NCBI RefSeq assembly: GCF_002902725.1
Contig: NZ_PPRT01000038.1
Location: 28,320 to 92,319, forward strand
Direction: 5' to 3'
Source: Staphylococcus caprae
GTDB taxonomy: Bacteria > Bacillota > Bacilli > Staphylococcales > Staphylococcaceae
Length of the DNA stretch: 64,000 nucleotides
Part shown: positions 26,087 to 36,399 of the stretch, piece by piece
How the letters are laid out: each line of letters opens with the position of its first letter
Numbering within the stretch: position 1 is the first letter of the stretch
Made by a program: the position numbers and the translations under genes
The notes under the pieces: model-generated
What the model saw: only the letters and a program-made list of their open reading frames with translations
Told to the model about the DNA's origin: nothing
The model's database searches: none

Positions 26087-27112
26087 GTGGAAATAATTAA
26101 AAGGTTTCTATTATTTTTTGTAGTTTTATTATGTGTTGTTATATTCACTCCGATTAAAGAAGTAGCGCCTTTGATTCATTTTCAAAATGAGGTTCGACAC
26201 AAAGTAGACATTTGGTTAAATGATGATACAAACAGTAGTGAAAATGCTTTAGCTATACCAAATAAACAAGAATTTGCGATTAACAATATTCAAATGAATA
26301 TGACTAAAAAAGATGTTGAAAATAAATTAGGTCATCAAAAGCGTGTGACTTCCAATGAGTATGGAACAAATTGGTATACGTATTACGACAAAGATTATAA
26401 TAACTTTATTATGATTAGCTATATTAAAAATCGAGTTAATGCGATGTATACAAATCAGAACTTAATTTCTTCCAAATCAAAGATAAAATATGCAACTCCT
26501 AAAGAAACTGTTAGATCTCGGTTAGGAAACCCCATTCAATATATTAATAAAGGGAGATATCGTTTCGAAGTTAAAAATAAAGAGTACGATGTGTTCCACA
26601 AAGATCATGTATACACGACGGTGTTCTATGATAAACATGAAAGTAATGGGGTAACCTCATTGTTGCAAGTAAGTGAAAATATGGAGAATCGTTTACGAAA
26701 TCAATACGGAGCTCCTTCTAAATCACTGGAAAAGAGTTTTGAATTACAAGATTTTGATTTAGTTAATTCAGAACGTAAACAACATGGATTAAATACTTTG
26801 AAATATTCAAGCACAATTTCTAATACTGCTAGAAAGCACAGTGTCAATATGTCTGAAGATCACTTTTTCGATCATACCGACAAACAAGGGAACTCTCCAT
26901 TTGATAGATTGAAAATGGACCATATAGATTTTAATGCAGCAGGAGAAAACTTGGCCTATGGGCAAGTAAGTAGTATATATGCTCACGAGGGACTCATGAA
27001 TTCCTTAGGTCATAGAAAGAATATACTCAATACGCATTATAAGAATTTAGGTTTAGGTGTTGACTTTAATGAAGATAAACAACCATTTTGGACCGAAGAT
27101 TATACCGGATAA
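26087..27112 (+). CDS. CAP/SCP-domain exported protein
   Basis: 341 residues. N-terminal hydrophobic segment (about 5-23) acts as signal or anchor. A CAP-associated N-terminal domain with two similar repeats (about 60-115 and 125-200) is followed by a CAP domain (about 224-341) with DLVNSERKQHGL, SEDHFFDHTD, GENLAYG and SLGHRKNIL. Bacterial CAP proteins of this type are extracellular, of unclear function. The start is uncertain: GTG 26087 lies inside the only AGGTGG site, so true initiation could be at ATA 26093 or ATT 26096. Confidence 0.85.
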   Translation: MEIIKRFLLFFVVLLCVVIFTPIKEVAPLIHFQNEVRHKVDIWLNDDTNSSENALAIPNKQEFAINNIQMNMTKKDVENKLGHQKRVTSNEYGTNWYTYYDKDYNNFIMISYIKNRVNAMYTNQNLISSKSKIKYATPKETVRSRLGNPIQYINKGRYRFEVKNKEYDVFHKDHVYTTVFYDKHESNGVTSLLQVSENMENRLRNQYGAPSKSLEKSFELQDFDLVNSERKQHGLNTLKYSSTISNTARKHSVNMSEDHFFDHTDKQGNSPFDRLKMDHIDFNAAGENLAYGQVSSIYAHEGLMNSLGHRKNILNTHYKNLGLGVDFNEDKQPFWTEDYTG

Positions 27113-27166
27113 ACGTTTATCTATAAGATATAGGGGTATTTGTATGTTGTAAGGATGTAGATATAT

Positions 27167-27253
27167 ATGACAACTAAAAATGAAAAACAACCCGATGTAT
27201 TGGATAAAGTCAAAGATATTTTAAAAAAAGGTTCTAAACAAAAGACTAGGTAG
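27167..27253 (+). CDS. Possible 28-residue charged peptide
   Basis: Short frame reading MTTKNEKQPDVLDKVKDILK and ending in a basic tail, with AAGGA 11 bases upstream of ATG. It is amphipathic-helical in residues 9-21, with no membrane segment. The last five codons form the left arm of the terminator hairpin. Possibly a real small protein. It could also be non-coding 3' sequence of the CAP gene. Confidence 0.4.
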   Translation: MTTKNEKQPDVLDKVKDILKKGSKQKTR

Positions 27254-27284
27254 TTCGATAAATGAACTGCCTAGTCTTTTTACA
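27240..27284 (+). terminator. Strong terminator
   Basis: Seventeen-base stem (AAAAGACTAGGTAGTTC with GAACTGCCTAGTCTTTT, one wobble), seven-base loop and T-run. Also ends lexA transcripts if read on the minus strand. Confidence 0.9.
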
Positions 27285-27342
27285 TGTTATATGAGTTATA
27301 TATGATAAAGGAGGTCTTATTAGAGAGAATAGTAATTAATCA

Positions 27343-27963
27343 CTACATTTCTCTGTATAATCCAATAACTTTTCCAATTACTATGACATTATCTAAATAA
27401 ATAGGTTCCATAGTACTATTTTCAGGTTGTAAACGATAACGATTCTTTTCTTTATAAAAACGTTTTACTGTAGCTTCTTCATCTTCTGTCATTGCAACAA
27501 TGATATCACCATTCTCAGCAATCGTTTGGCTTCGTACAATCACTTTATCGCCATCTAGAATTCCAGCTTCAATCATACTGTCGCCGACTACATTTAAAAT
27601 AAAGATATCACTGTTATGCGTTGACGTTAAATGTTCTGGTAATGGGAAATATTCTTCAATATTTTCTACTGCTGTGATTGGCATACCCGCTGTAACTTTA
27701 CCAATTACCGGAACGTGAATGGTTTCTTCTACATTTACTTCATCTAATTGTTCGCTAACTATCTCAATGGCTCTTGGTTTTGTAGGGTCTCTTCTAATAT
27801 AGCCCTTTTCTTCTAGTCTTGATAAATGTCCATGTACTGTGGAACTAGATGCCAAGCCAACTGCTTCACCAATTTCTCTAACACTAGGTGGATAACCCTT
27901 TGTTTGAACAATATGTTTAATGTAATCATAAATCTCACTTTGTCGTTTAGTTAGTTCTCTCAT
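27343..27963 (-). CDS. lexA: SOS repressor LexA
   Basis: 206-residue LexA. N-terminal winged helix-turn-helix ([20 protein letters not shown]). C-terminal S24 peptidase domain with cleavage site Ala92-Gly93 in [10 protein letters not shown], nucleophile Ser129 in [10 protein letters not shown] and general base Lys167 in EEATVKRFY. All are intact. It represses DNA-damage genes until RecA triggers self-cleavage. Divergent from sosA across three LexA-type boxes, so it is autoregulated. At least three other targets lie in this window. Confidence 0.97.
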   Translation of the reverse strand: MRELTKRQSEIYDYIKHIVQTKGYPPSVREIGEAVGLASSSTVHGHLSRLEEKGYIRRDPTKPRAIEIVSEQLDEVNVEETIHVPVIGKVTAGMPITAVENIEEYFPLPEHLTSTHNSDIFILNVVGDSMIEAGILDGDKVIVRSQTIAENGDIIVAMTEDEEATVKRFYKEKNRYRLQPENSTMEPIYLDNVIVIGKVIGLYREM

Positions 27964-28020
27964 ATATAGGCACTCCCTAATTTTATTTAATTTGATTATA
28001 GCATTAATCTACAATAAAAA

Positions 28021-28092
28021 CAAACGTTTGTTCGTTTTGTTGTTGACAGAGAACATTCGTTCTGGTAAATTAAATATACAAACAAACGTTCT
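28021..28092. promoter_or_regulatory. lexA-sosA control region, three SOS boxes
   Basis: Three LexA-type sites (consensus CGAACNNNNGTTYG or its reverse): 28021-28034 (CAAACGTTTGTTCG), 28050-28063 (AGAACATTCGTTCT), 28079-28092 (CAAACAAACGTTCT). The sosA promoter TTGACA-17-TAAATT (28043-28071) is overlapped by the middle box. Confidence 0.85.
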
Positions 28093-28105
28093 AGGAGTGA
28101 GATTG

Positions 28106-28339
28106 ATGTTAACTAATACAAAACAAAAGTTTTTAATATATATAGCTGTAGTACTCGTCTCTTGCATGGTATTTCTAACATTCTTTTTAAGTGTGAATCA
28201 AAGCGCCCATTCAGAACAAACGTACGAAATGACGGATCATGAAATTCATCAAAAAGATAATAATAAAACTAACGATAAAGTTGAATATAAACAAAATAGC
28301 GAACAAAATGACACTTCAGTGTTCGCATTAGTTAATTAA
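28106..28339 (+). CDS. sosA: SOS-induced cell division inhibitor SosA
   Basis: 77-residue membrane protein: a short cytoplasmic N-terminus, one helix (about 10-30: FLIYIAVVLVSCMVFLTFFL) and a polar outer tail of about 45 residues. Same size, topology and position (divergent from lexA) as staphylococcal SosA, which halts division after DNA damage and is the counterpart of Bacillus YneA. No LysM domain, unlike YneA. ATG 28106 follows AGGAG; the frame is open further upstream but crosses the SOS boxes. Confidence 0.88.
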   Translation: MLTNTKQKFLIYIAVVLVSCMVFLTFFLSVNQSAHSEQTYEMTDHEIHQKDNNKTNDKVEYKQNSEQNDTSVFALVN

Positions 28340-28371
28340 AGCTATTATAAAAGAATGAATTAAGATGGATG

Positions 28372-28407
28372 AAATGAGCTTAACGATTTGGTTATGCTCA
28401 TTTTTTT
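28372..28407 (+). terminator. Terminator after sosA
   Basis: AAATGAGC pairs with GCTCATTT, 16-base loop, T-run. Confidence 0.78.
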
Positions 28408-28517
28408 GATATATTCTATTCAAGAATTTTACTTCTATAATATTTATAGAAACTCATCGTAAAATATTAAATGAGCATCTTTAATGAGTAATTTTTATAA
28501 AAAAGGAGTTGCAATAT

Positions 28518-28763
28518 ATGTCTAAGGAAGATTTGAATATAGACAGAATTAATGAATTAGCTAAGAAAAAGAAGGAAAAAGGTTTAACTGAAGCAGAGGC
28601 TAAAGAACAATCAAAGCTAAGAAAACAATATTTAGATTCATTTAGAAAGGGATTCAAACAACAAATCGAAAATACTAAAGTAATAGACCCTGAAGGTAAT
28701 GATGTAACACCTGAAAAACTTAAGAAAATACAGGCCGAAAGAGAAAATAAAGGAAAAGATTAA
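28518..28763 (+). CDS. DUF896 (YnzC-like) protein
   Basis: 81-residue helical charged protein of the DUF896/UPF0291 family: a helical hairpin INELAKKKKEKGLTEAEAKE, then RKQYLDSFRKGFKQQIENTK and the conserved VIDPEGNDVTPEKL. Function unknown. ATG 28518 follows AAAGGAG. In B. subtilis ynzC lies in the SOS operon between yneB and tkt. Here it sits in the same place but behind a terminator, so SOS control is not assured. Confidence 0.88.
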   Translation: MSKEDLNIDRINELAKKKKEKGLTEAEAKEQSKLRKQYLDSFRKGFKQQIENTKVIDPEGNDVTPEKLKKIQAERENKGKD

Positions 28764-28887
28764 ATGAATTGATATTGTTTATTCATCATATGATGTGAGT
28801 GAATTTATCTGATTTTTCTTTATCATTTTAATTTAAAATAAGTTATAATTAAATATAGATATTATTTGAAGAAGGGAAGACACAACG

Positions 28888-30876
28888 ATGTTTAATGAAA
28901 AAGACCAATTAGCTATCGATACGATACGTGCGCTTAGTATAGATGCTATCGAGAAAGCAAATTCAGGACACCCTGGTTTACCTATGGGAGCAGCTCCTAT
29001 GGCATATACACTATGGACACGTCATCTGAATTTTAATCCTCAATCTAAAGATTATTTTAATAGAGATAGATTTATCTTATCAGCAGGTCACGGGTCTGCT
29101 TTACTATATAGTTTATTACACGTATCTGGCAGTCTAGAATTAGAAGAACTTAAACAATTTAGACAATGGGGTTCTAAGACGCCAGGTCACCCAGAATTCA
29201 GACATACAGATGGCGTAGAAGTTACAACTGGCCCTCTTGGACAAGGTTTTGCAATGTCAGTCGGAATGGCTCTAGCTGAAAATCACTTGGCTGGTAAATT
29301 CAACAAAGACAATTATGATATGGTTAATCATTATACTTATGTGTTAGCTTCAGATGGAGATTTAATGGAAGGAATTTCACATGAAGCAGCGTCATTTGCT
29401 GGTCATAATCAGTTAGATAAGTTAATTGTGTTATATGATTCTAATGATATTTCTTTAGACGGAGATTTAAATAAATCTTTCTCTGAAAACACAAAATCTA
29501 GATTTGAAGCATATGGTTGGAATTACATCTTAGTGAAAGATGGCAATGACTTGGAAGAAATAGATAATGCTATTAATAAAGCTAAATCACAACAAGGTCC
29601 AACAATTATTGAAGTGAAAACTGTAATTGGCTTTGGTTCACCTAATAAAGCTGGTTCAAATGGTGTTCACGGTGCACCATTAGGAGAAGATGAAAGAAAA
29701 CTTACTTTTGAAGCATATGGTTTAGATCCTGAAAAACGTTTCAACGTGCCAGATGAAGTATATGAAATTTTCCAAACTACAATGCTAAAACGTGCAAATG
29801 AAAATGAAGATGCTTGGAAAGCTAAATTAGATGACTATAGTAAAGAATACCCTGAATTAGCTGAAGAATTTAAGTTAGCTATTAGTGGTAAATTACCTCA
29901 AAATTACGAAAAAGAATTACCAAAATATGATTTAGATCATAAAGGAGCTTCTAGAGCAGATTCTGGAGAGATTATTCAAAAACTTAGTCAAACTGTACCA
30001 TCATTCTTCGGTGGCTCTGCCGATTTAGCAGGTTCAAATAAATCAAATGTTAAAGAAGCCAAAGATTATGACAAAGAAACACCTGAAGGTAAAAATATAT
30101 GGTTTGGTGTACGTGAATTTGCCATGGGTGCAGCAGTAAATGGAATGGCCGCTCATGGTGGTTTACATCCATATGGAGCAACGTTCTTTGTATTCAGTGA
30201 CTATCTGAAACCTGCCTTAAGATTGTCAGCTATAATGGGTCTTAATTCAACATTTATATTCACTCATGATTCGATTGCAGTAGGTGAAGATGGCCCAACT
30301 CATGAACCAATTGAACAATTAGCTGGTTTACGCGCAATTCCTAATATGAACGTTATTCGTCCTGCTGATGGTAATGAAACACGTGTTGCATGGGAAGTTG
30401 CACTTGAATCTGAAAATACGCCAACTTCTTTAGTATTAACTCGTCAAAATCTTCCTACATTAGATATTGCAGAAGAAACTGTTGAAGCAGGAGTTCGTAA
30501 AGGTGCATATGTAGTATTTGAAACTGAAAAAGAACCTGAATACTTATTATTAGCATCTGGTTCAGAAGTAAGTTTAGCAGTAGAAGCTGCCAAAGACTTA
30601 GACAAACAAGGTAAAGGTGTTAGAGTCGTATCTATGCCAAACTGGTTTGCATTTGAACAACAATCTGATGAATATAAAGAATCAGTGATACCAACTTCTA
30701 TTACAAAACGTGTCGCTATAGAAATGGCTTCTCCACTTGGTTGGCATAAATATGTAGGTACTGAAGGTAAAGTTATCGGTATTGATGGCTTTGGCGCAAG
30801 TGCTCCAGGAGATTTAGTCGTTGAAAAATATGGCTTCACTAAAGAAAATATTTTAAATCAAATTCGTACATTTTAA
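28888..30876 (+). CDS. tkt: Transketolase
   Basis: 662-residue thiamine-diphosphate enzyme of the pentose phosphate pathway, moving two-carbon units between ketoses and aldoses. The N-terminal ThDP domain has [18 protein letters not shown] and GDGDLMEG-like [15 protein letters not shown]. The Pyr domain has [13 protein letters not shown] and [18 protein letters not shown], with a C-terminal domain from about 540. Full length. GAAGGG site before ATG; own terminator. Confidence 0.97.
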   Translation: MFNEKDQLAIDTIRALSIDAIEKANSGHPGLPMGAAPMAYTLWTRHLNFNPQSKDYFNRDRFILSAGHGSALLYSLLHVSGSLELEELKQFRQWGSKTPGHPEFRHTDGVEVTTGPLGQGFAMSVGMALAENHLAGKFNKDNYDMVNHYTYVLASDGDLMEGISHEAASFAGHNQLDKLIVLYDSNDISLDGDLNKSFSENTKSRFEAYGWNYILVKDGNDLEEIDNAINKAKSQQGPTIIEVKTVIGFGSPNKAGSNGVHGAPLGEDERKLTFEAYGLDPEKRFNVPDEVYEIFQTTMLKRANENEDAWKAKLDDYSKEYPELAEEFKLAISGKLPQNYEKELPKYDLDHKGASRADSGEIIQKLSQTVPSFFGGSADLAGSNKSNVKEAKDYDKETPEGKNIWFGVREFAMGAAVNGMAAHGGLHPYGATFFVFSDYLKPALRLSAIMGLNSTFIFTHDSIAVGEDGPTHEPIEQLAGLRAIPNMNVIRPADGNETRVAWEVALESENTPTSLVLTRQNLPTLDIAEETVEAGVRKGAYVVFETEKEPEYLLLASGSEVSLAVEAAKDLDKQGKGVRVVSMPNWFAFEQQSDEYKESVIPTSITKRVAIEMASPLGWHKYVGTEGKVIGIDGFGASAPGDLVVEKYGFTKENILNQIRTF

Positions 30877-30920
30877 GTAAATAAATACTTAGAATTGTAA
30901 AATAAACAATATTATATTTG

Positions 30921-30958
30921 GGTTACTAGCTAAAGTTTATTAGTTAGTAACCTTTTTA
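30921..30958 (+). terminator. Terminator after tkt
   Basis: GGTTACTA pairs with TAGTAACC, with further inner pairing, then T-run. Confidence 0.85.
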
Positions 30959-31104
30959 TTTTATTATTGATGATTGTATTGTGTTGTAAAACTGTAATTT
31001 GTTATCATAACTTTTGGAATAGCATATACGAGTCTTAAAGAAGCTCTTGAAATAACTAAGTGAATTTAGTAAAATTCAGTAGGATAAAGAAAGTGGGTGA
31101 AACA

Positions 31105-31341
31105 ATGGCAACTTGGTTAGCAATAATTTTAATCATTTTAGCACTTATCATAGGATTAATCGGTGGTTTCTTCCTAGCAAGAAAATATATGATGGATTAC
31201 CTCAAAAAAAACCCACCTATCAATGAAGAAATGCTACGTATGATGATGATGCAAATGGGTCAAAAACCATCACAAAAGAAAATTAATCAGATGATGACAA
31301 TGATGAATAAAAACATGGATCAAAACATGAAAGGTAAATAA
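31105..31341 (+). CDS. UPF0154 (YneF-like) membrane protein
   Basis: 78 residues: one N-terminal membrane helix (about 3-25, [19 protein letters not shown]), [20 protein letters not shown], then a Met/Gln-rich helical tail. Matches the UPF0154/YneF family, which follows tkt in B. subtilis too. Function unknown. ATG 31105 is chosen over 31060 because of the GTGGGTG site and family length. Confidence 0.88.
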   Translation: MATWLAIILIILALIIGLIGGFFLARKYMMDYLKKNPPINEEMLRMMMMQMGQKPSQKKINQMMTMMNKNMDQNMKGK

Positions 31342-31353
31342 AATTTACTATGA

Positions 31354-31395
31354 CGGACGTTGCAGTGTATATAGCATTGTGACGTCCGATTTTTT
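31354..31395 (+). terminator. Terminator after yneF-like gene
   Basis: CGGACGT pairs with ACGTCCG with additional inner pairing, followed by six T. Confidence 0.85.
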
Positions 31396-31404
31396 ATTTT
31401 TCTA

Positions 31405-31504
31405 AGAAGTTGGGATATCATTTAATTTTTCAGTCGCATTTAACGCATTGGGGAGAGTTCTCAGAATTGAAAGTGTACTAATACAAGCTTCTCTCAATCC
31501 TAGC
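31405..31504 (-). repeat. Staphylococcal intergenic repeat, copy 1 (partial)
   Basis: Reverse-complement match to the right half of the 36400-36619 element: GAAGTTGGGATATCATTTAA, GAATTGAAAGTG, AAGCTTCT and TCAATCCTAGC occur in the same order and spacing. It is a partial copy, lacking the hairpin-rich half. It occupies most of the 307-base gap before ccdC. Confidence 0.75.
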
Positions 31505-31648
31505 GTTTCCATAAGCAATTTTTACAAATTAAATCATTCAACTTTTTAATTTTTAGAAAGTTTAAAGTAGTCATTGATATAGTGATAGTGATATACTATC
31601 ATGTGATGAATTAAGAGTATTAAGTTTATGTCATAAGAAGGTGTCAAA

Positions 31649-32116
31649 TTGGCTTATCTAATATTTTCTATTGTAGTCGCGTTTTTAATGGGTGCAGTAG
31701 TAATTGTAATCAGAATGAAAGCTCAAAAGTTTCCTGTTAATGAAAAGAAAATCATTTTACCTCCATTTTTTATGGCGACAGGAGCTTTAATGTATATAAT
31801 TCCATATTTCAGACTAACTGGAATGGAAATGTTGGAATCTCTGATTTTAGGTGTACTCTTCTCTACGGTTTTAATTTGGACATCTAGATTTGAAGTAAAA
31901 GGTAGCGAAATTTATATGAAACGCTCTAAAGCTTTTCCCGTTATCTTAATTTCTTTATTAATCATAAGAACAGTCATCAAAATTTTTATTAGTAATGAAA
32001 TTGATCCTGGAGAAATTGCTGGTATGTTTTTCTTATTAGCATTTTGTATGATTGTGCCTTGGAGATTAGCAATGTTTTATAAGTATAAAAAATTAAAAAA
32101 ATCATTAGTTAAATAA
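31649..32116 (+). CDS. CcdC-family membrane protein
   Basis: 155 residues with four membrane helices (about 2-20, 38-52, 60-78, 120-140) and a basic C-terminus. Resembles the CcdC/DUF1453 family, which lies beside ccdA in Bacillus cytochrome c maturation loci. In staphylococci the role is unclear because they make little or no cytochrome c. TTG start with AAGAAGGTG upstream. Confidence 0.75.
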   Translation: MAYLIFSIVVAFLMGAVVIVIRMKAQKFPVNEKKIILPPFFMATGALMYIIPYFRLTGMEMLESLILGVLFSTVLIWTSRFEVKGSEIYMKRSKAFPVILISLLIIRTVIKIFISNEIDPGEIAGMFFLLAFCMIVPWRLAMFYKYKKLKKSLVK

Positions 32117-32122
32117 TGGGGG

Positions 32123-32162
32123 AAAAGCCACTTGTCATCAGATTTGATAAGTGGCTTTTTTA
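32123..32162 (+). terminator. Terminator after ccdC
   Basis: AAAGCCACTT pairs with AAGTGGCTTT, followed by T-run. Confidence 0.9.
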
Positions 32163-32163
32163 C

Positions 32164-32213
32164 TTGAAAGTATGATAAAAAGATTATACAATAAAAATAC
32201 GAACAAACGTTCT
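32164..32213. promoter_or_regulatory. sbcDC promoter and SOS box
   Basis: TTGAAA, 17-base spacer, TACAAT (32164-32192), then CGAACAAACGTTCT (32200-32213), a near-consensus LexA box placed at the transcription start. Confidence 0.85.
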
Positions 32214-32229
32214 TATTAGGAGGATGAAT

Positions 32230-33354
32230 ATGAAAATCATACATACGGCTGATTGGCATCTTGGGAAAATATTAAATGGTAAACAACTGTTAGAAGATCA
32301 AAAATACGTGTTAACTCAGTTTGTAAATCAAATGAAAGTGGAGAAACCTGACGTTATAGTTATTGCAGGTGACTTGTACGATACATCTTATCCTAGTAAG
32401 GAGACAATGGGTTTACTTGAAGATACAATTGCGGAATTGAATATCAAACTTCACATACCTATCATTATTATTAGTGGAAACCATGATGGTAAAGAAAGAT
32501 TGAATTATGGTGCATCGTGGTTTGAAAGCAATCATTTATACATAAGGACGAAATTAGAAGATATTCATAAGCCTATTGAGATTAATGGTATTCAATTTTT
32601 CACATTACCATTTGCTACTGTGAGTGAAGTACAAGACTTTTTCAAAGATAAGGACATATCAACGCATCAAGAAGCTTTGAATAGCTGTTTAGAGTATATG
32701 ACTCAAAGTATAGATCGTAACAAAGTTAACATTCTTATTGGTCATTTAACTATTCAAGGTGGTAAAACTTCTGAATCTGAAAGACCTCTAACTATAGGAA
32801 CTGTTGAATCGGTAGAGAAACAATCTTTTAAACAATTTGATTACGTTATGCTCGGTCATCTACATCATCCTTTTAGTATTAATGATAATACGATTAAGTA
32901 TAGTGGTTCATTGTTACAATATTCATTTTCTGAAATTAATCAAGCGAAAGGTTACCGAATTGTTCGTATTAAAGAGAAGCAGGATATTGAAGATACATTT
33001 GTACCAATAAAACCTTTACGTGAGTTAGAAGTCATAGAAGGAGATTATGATGATGTCATTCAAGAGCGTTTACCAATCAAAAATAAAGATAATTATATAC
33101 ATTTTAAACTCTCGAATATGTCTCACATCAATGATCCTATGATGAAATTAAAGCAAATATATCCAAATACATTAGCGCTAACTAATCAAACTTTTGAAAT
33201 TAATGAAGAATATAGAAATATAGAGATAAAAAAACAAGACGACCAATCGATTATTAAAAATTTTTATGAAACGATGACGAATGAGACTATGAGTGAAAAC
33301 CAGTCAAAAAAAGTTGCAGATATTTTAAATCAAATTATGGGAAAGGAAGTCTAA
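32230..33354 (+). CDS. sbcD: Exonuclease subunit SbcD
   Basis: 374-residue Mre11-like nuclease. Metallophosphoesterase motifs are [21 protein letters not shown] and LGHLHHPF. With SbcC it cleaves hairpin and protein-blocked DNA ends. Frame opens at ATG 32224, but AGGAGG touches that codon, so ATG 32230 is used. sbcC starts three bases after its stop. LexA-type box upstream. Confidence 0.95.
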   Translation: MKIIHTADWHLGKILNGKQLLEDQKYVLTQFVNQMKVEKPDVIVIAGDLYDTSYPSKETMGLLEDTIAELNIKLHIPIIIISGNHDGKERLNYGASWFESNHLYIRTKLEDIHKPIEINGIQFFTLPFATVSEVQDFFKDKDISTHQEALNSCLEYMTQSIDRNKVNILIGHLTIQGGKTSESERPLTIGTVESVEKQSFKQFDYVMLGHLHHPFSINDNTIKYSGSLLQYSFSEINQAKGYRIVRIKEKQDIEDTFVPIKPLRELEVIEGDYDDVIQERLPIKNKDNYIHFKLSNMSHINDPMMKLKQIYPNTLALTNQTFEINEEYRNIEIKKQDDQSIIKNFYETMTNETMSENQSKKVADILNQIMGKEV

Positions 33355-33357
33355 ATT

Positions 33358-36300
33358 ATGAAACCAATCAAACTCCAATTAAATAACTTTGGTCCTTTCC
33401 TTAATGAGACAATAGACTTTAGCCAAATTGAAAATAATCAGCTATTTTTAATTAGTGGTAAAACAGGCTCTGGTAAAACTATGATTTTTGATGCCATTGT
33501 ATATGCTTTATTCGGTAAAGCTTCTACTGAAAATAGAAAAGAAGATGACTTAAGAAGTCATTTTGCTGATGGTAAATCACCTATGAGCGTGACTTATGAG
33601 TTTAAACTTCATAATCAGATTTTTAAAGTTCATAGAGAAGCACCTTTTATAAAGGAAGGAAACACAACAAAGACGCACGCAAAACTTGATATTTATGAAC
33701 AAATTGATCATCAATATGAATTGAAAGAAAGTAGAGTGAATGCTGGAAATCAATTTATTGTTCAATTAATGGGAGTGAATGCTGAGCAATTCCGTCAACT
33801 CTTTATATTACCTCAAGGTGAATTTAAAAAATTTCTTCAATCAAATAGTAAAGATAAGCAATCTATTCTTAGAACTTTATTTAATAGTGAACGTTTTGAG
33901 GAAATAAGAAGTTATTTAATGGATAGTGTTAAAAATGAAAAACTTCAAATAGAAAACAGATATAATCAAATCAATCATTTATGGAACAGTCTCGCTACGT
34001 ATGAAAATGATAATTTATCAAAGTTAAAAGAAATAGATAGCTCTCAAACTGATAAAATTATTCAAAAGACATCAGATTTTATTGAATATGGTAAACAGTT
34101 ATTATCAGATTATAAAGATAAGAAGACATCAGTTAATAAAGAAGTAGAAGAAATATCTAATAAATATAATTTAAATAAAGAGTTGAAGCAAAATATTGAA
34201 GCTTTAAACCAACAAATAGAACAATTTGAAAATTTAAAGAAAGAACAAGACAAAATAAAAGAACTAAAGGTTGAATTAAATAAAATAAATGAATCAAATA
34301 TTCTAATCACTTCTTTTAAGAGAGAACAAGTAGTGAATAGTGAAATCGAAGAATTAAAATTAGCGATAGAAAAAGCTGAGATTAAAGCGGAAAATTTTAA
34401 AAAGAAGATTAGAAATCTAGAAAATGAATTTAATACTCTAAAGCCTAAAGAAAAAGAATTTGAAAAAATTAATGATTATCTTAAATTGAATGTTAATTTT
34501 TATAATAATGCCGATACCTTCATAAAAAGTTATAACCGAAAAACGGAATTAATTGAAGAAATAGGCAAACTTGAAGAAAAGCATAAACATTTTAAAGCTG
34601 AAAAAGAAAATTTATTAAACCAATCTAATGGGAAGACGAGAGACTATGAAATAATAGATCAATATTCTCAACAAATAGTTGAACTTAAAAAATCAATAGA
34701 GGATATAGATAAATATATAGAAAAAGAAAACCAATTTAAGAAAATTCAACAAGACAGACAGGAAAACAATGAAAAAATTAAAGAAGTGAATGAGAAATAT
34801 AGTAATATTAAATCTTTAATCGCTAAAGTGGATGCTACAAATGTTGATCTTAATGATAAACAAACATTTATTAAAGAAATCAAATCAGCTCTTTCTATAG
34901 GTGACACTTGTCCAATTTGTGGTAATGAAATTCAATCTTTAGGTGAACATATTGATTTTGAGTCAATTGCTAAAAAGAAAGAACAGATAGAAAAACTTGA
35001 AAATAATAAAACCACACTAAAAGAAACATTAATTCGATTAGAAAGTAGAAGAGAAGAATTAAAAAATAGAGAAAGTGAGTTAGATTTTCAGGTTCAAGAA
35101 ACACAAGATATAGAGACACTCAAAACTAAGTTAGCACACATAGAAGATGTTAAAAGTAAACAACAAAAAGAAAATAAATTTTTAGAATCGATTAATGAGA
35201 AAGAAAAAGATCTTGATAAAAGTCGTCACGAATTAGATTTAGAGATAAATAATAAGAAAGCTCAACTTGAACAAATTAATATTAGACTCAATGATTTTGA
35301 AGATAGTACAGAATTTGAAAAGGTTAGTACATTTAAAGACTACTATGAAAAGAGAAAAGAAGAATTACATTCGTTCAATACTCATTTAGAAGACATTAAA
35401 AATCAATTGACTGAAAATAAAAGTAATTTAACCATTGAATTAAATAACGTGGAGAACTTTAATAATAATTTAGAAAAAAGAAACAATGAAAAAACAGAAC
35501 TTGAAAATAATATTGAAAAAGAAATGAAGCGTATTGGCTTTGAAACTTATGAACAAATAGAAGAGACAATTGAGTTAAGTAATCAAAAGCAAACGATTGA
35601 AGAAAAGATAAATAAGTATAATATTGAATATCAAAACTATGAATTTGAAATAAAACGCTTGGAAAAACTTGTTAACGGCAAAGAATTATCAAATATAGAA
35701 GATATTGAAGCTCAATTGATTAATAAAAAACAAGAACTAGATGAGATTAATTCAGAAATTGCAACGATAGATTATAAAAATGAAACTAATCTTAAGAATA
35801 TCAAACAAATCAAAGAACTTATTTCGATTCTCAATGATGAATTAAAAGAACAACAAGAGATATTTCTGTTAACTGAAATACTTTCTGGTAAAAATAGTCA
35901 CAAATTAACTTTAGAGAACTATGTACTGATTTACTATTTAGAGAAAATTATCTTCCAAGCTAATCAAAGACTATTACAAATGAGTGGTAATAGATACCAA
36001 TTGGTTAGGAGAGAAGTAGTTTCACAAGGGTTTAGCGGTTTAGAGATTGATGTATTTGATTTTCATTCTAATAAATCAAGACATATCAGTTCTTTATCCG
36101 GAGGAGAAACATTTCAAGCTTCTCTTGCTTTAGCTTTAGGATTAAGCGAAATCGTGCAACAAGAATCAGGAGGTATTACTTTAGAATCAATGTTTATTGA
36201 TGAAGGGTTCGGCACATTAGATCAAGAAACGTTGGAAACTGCACTTGATACACTCATCAATTTAAGATCGTCGGGGAGAATGGTAGGAATTATCTCTCAC

Positions 36301-36387
36301 GTTAGTGAATTAAAACAAAGGATACCATTAATACTAGAGGTTTCAAGTAATCAATACCAAAGCAACACACAATTTAAGAGAAATTAG
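33358..36387 (+). CDS. sbcC: Exonuclease subunit SbcC
   Basis: 1009-residue SMC/Rad50-like ATPase. Walker A GKTGSGKT is near residue 35. Long coiled coils (about 180-480 and 545-860) surround the zinc hook CPIC near residue 518. Signature SLSGGE is near 912 and Walker B MFIDEGFGTLD near 945. It powers the SbcD nuclease. Length and all motifs are complete. Coding sequence is very A-rich, as usual for coiled coils in low-GC genomes. Confidence 0.96.
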   Translation: MKPIKLQLNNFGPFLNETIDFSQIENNQLFLISGKTGSGKTMIFDAIVYALFGKASTENRKEDDLRSHFADGKSPMSVTYEFKLHNQIFKVHREAPFIKEGNTTKTHAKLDIYEQIDHQYELKESRVNAGNQFIVQLMGVNAEQFRQLFILPQGEFKKFLQSNSKDKQSILRTLFNSERFEEIRSYLMDSVKNEKLQIENRYNQINHLWNSLATYENDNLSKLKEIDSSQTDKIIQKTSDFIEYGKQLLSDYKDKKTSVNKEVEEISNKYNLNKELKQNIEALNQQIEQFENLKKEQDKIKELKVELNKINESNILITSFKREQVVNSEIEELKLAIEKAEIKAENFKKKIRNLENEFNTLKPKEKEFEKINDYLKLNVNFYNNADTFIKSYNRKTELIEEIGKLEEKHKHFKAEKENLLNQSNGKTRDYEIIDQYSQQIVELKKSIEDIDKYIEKENQFKKIQQDRQENNEKIKEVNEKYSNIKSLIAKVDATNVDLNDKQTFIKEIKSALSIGDTCPICGNEIQSLGEHIDFESIAKKKEQIEKLENNKTTLKETLIRLESRREELKNRESELDFQVQETQDIETLKTKLAHIEDVKSKQQKENKFLESINEKEKDLDKSRHELDLEINNKKAQLEQINIRLNDFEDSTEFEKVSTFKDYYEKRKEELHSFNTHLEDIKNQLTENKSNLTIELNNVENFNNNLEKRNNEKTELENNIEKEMKRIGFETYEQIEETIELSNQKQTIEEKINKYNIEYQNYEFEIKRLEKLVNGKELSNIEDIEAQLINKKQELDEINSEIATIDYKNETNLKNIKQIKELISILNDELKEQQEIFLLTEILSGKNSHKLTLENYVLIYYLEKIIFQANQRLLQMSGNRYQLVRREVVSQGFSGLEIDVFDFHSNKSRHISSLSGGETFQASLALALGLSEIVQQESGGITLESMFIDEGFGTLDQETLETALDTLINLRSSGRMVGIISHVSELKQRIPLILEVSSNQYQSNTQFKRN

Positions 36388-36399
36388 AAGACAAAAAAT

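Noticed and set aside
30444-30839. 131-codon open frame opposite tkt
   Set aside because: Antisense of the conserved transketolase C-terminus; no ribosome site.
31584-31600. GATAGT...ACTATC inverted repeat before ccdC
   Set aside because: Short arms in an AT-rich repeat of GATAGTG units; could be chance and no regulator suggests itself.
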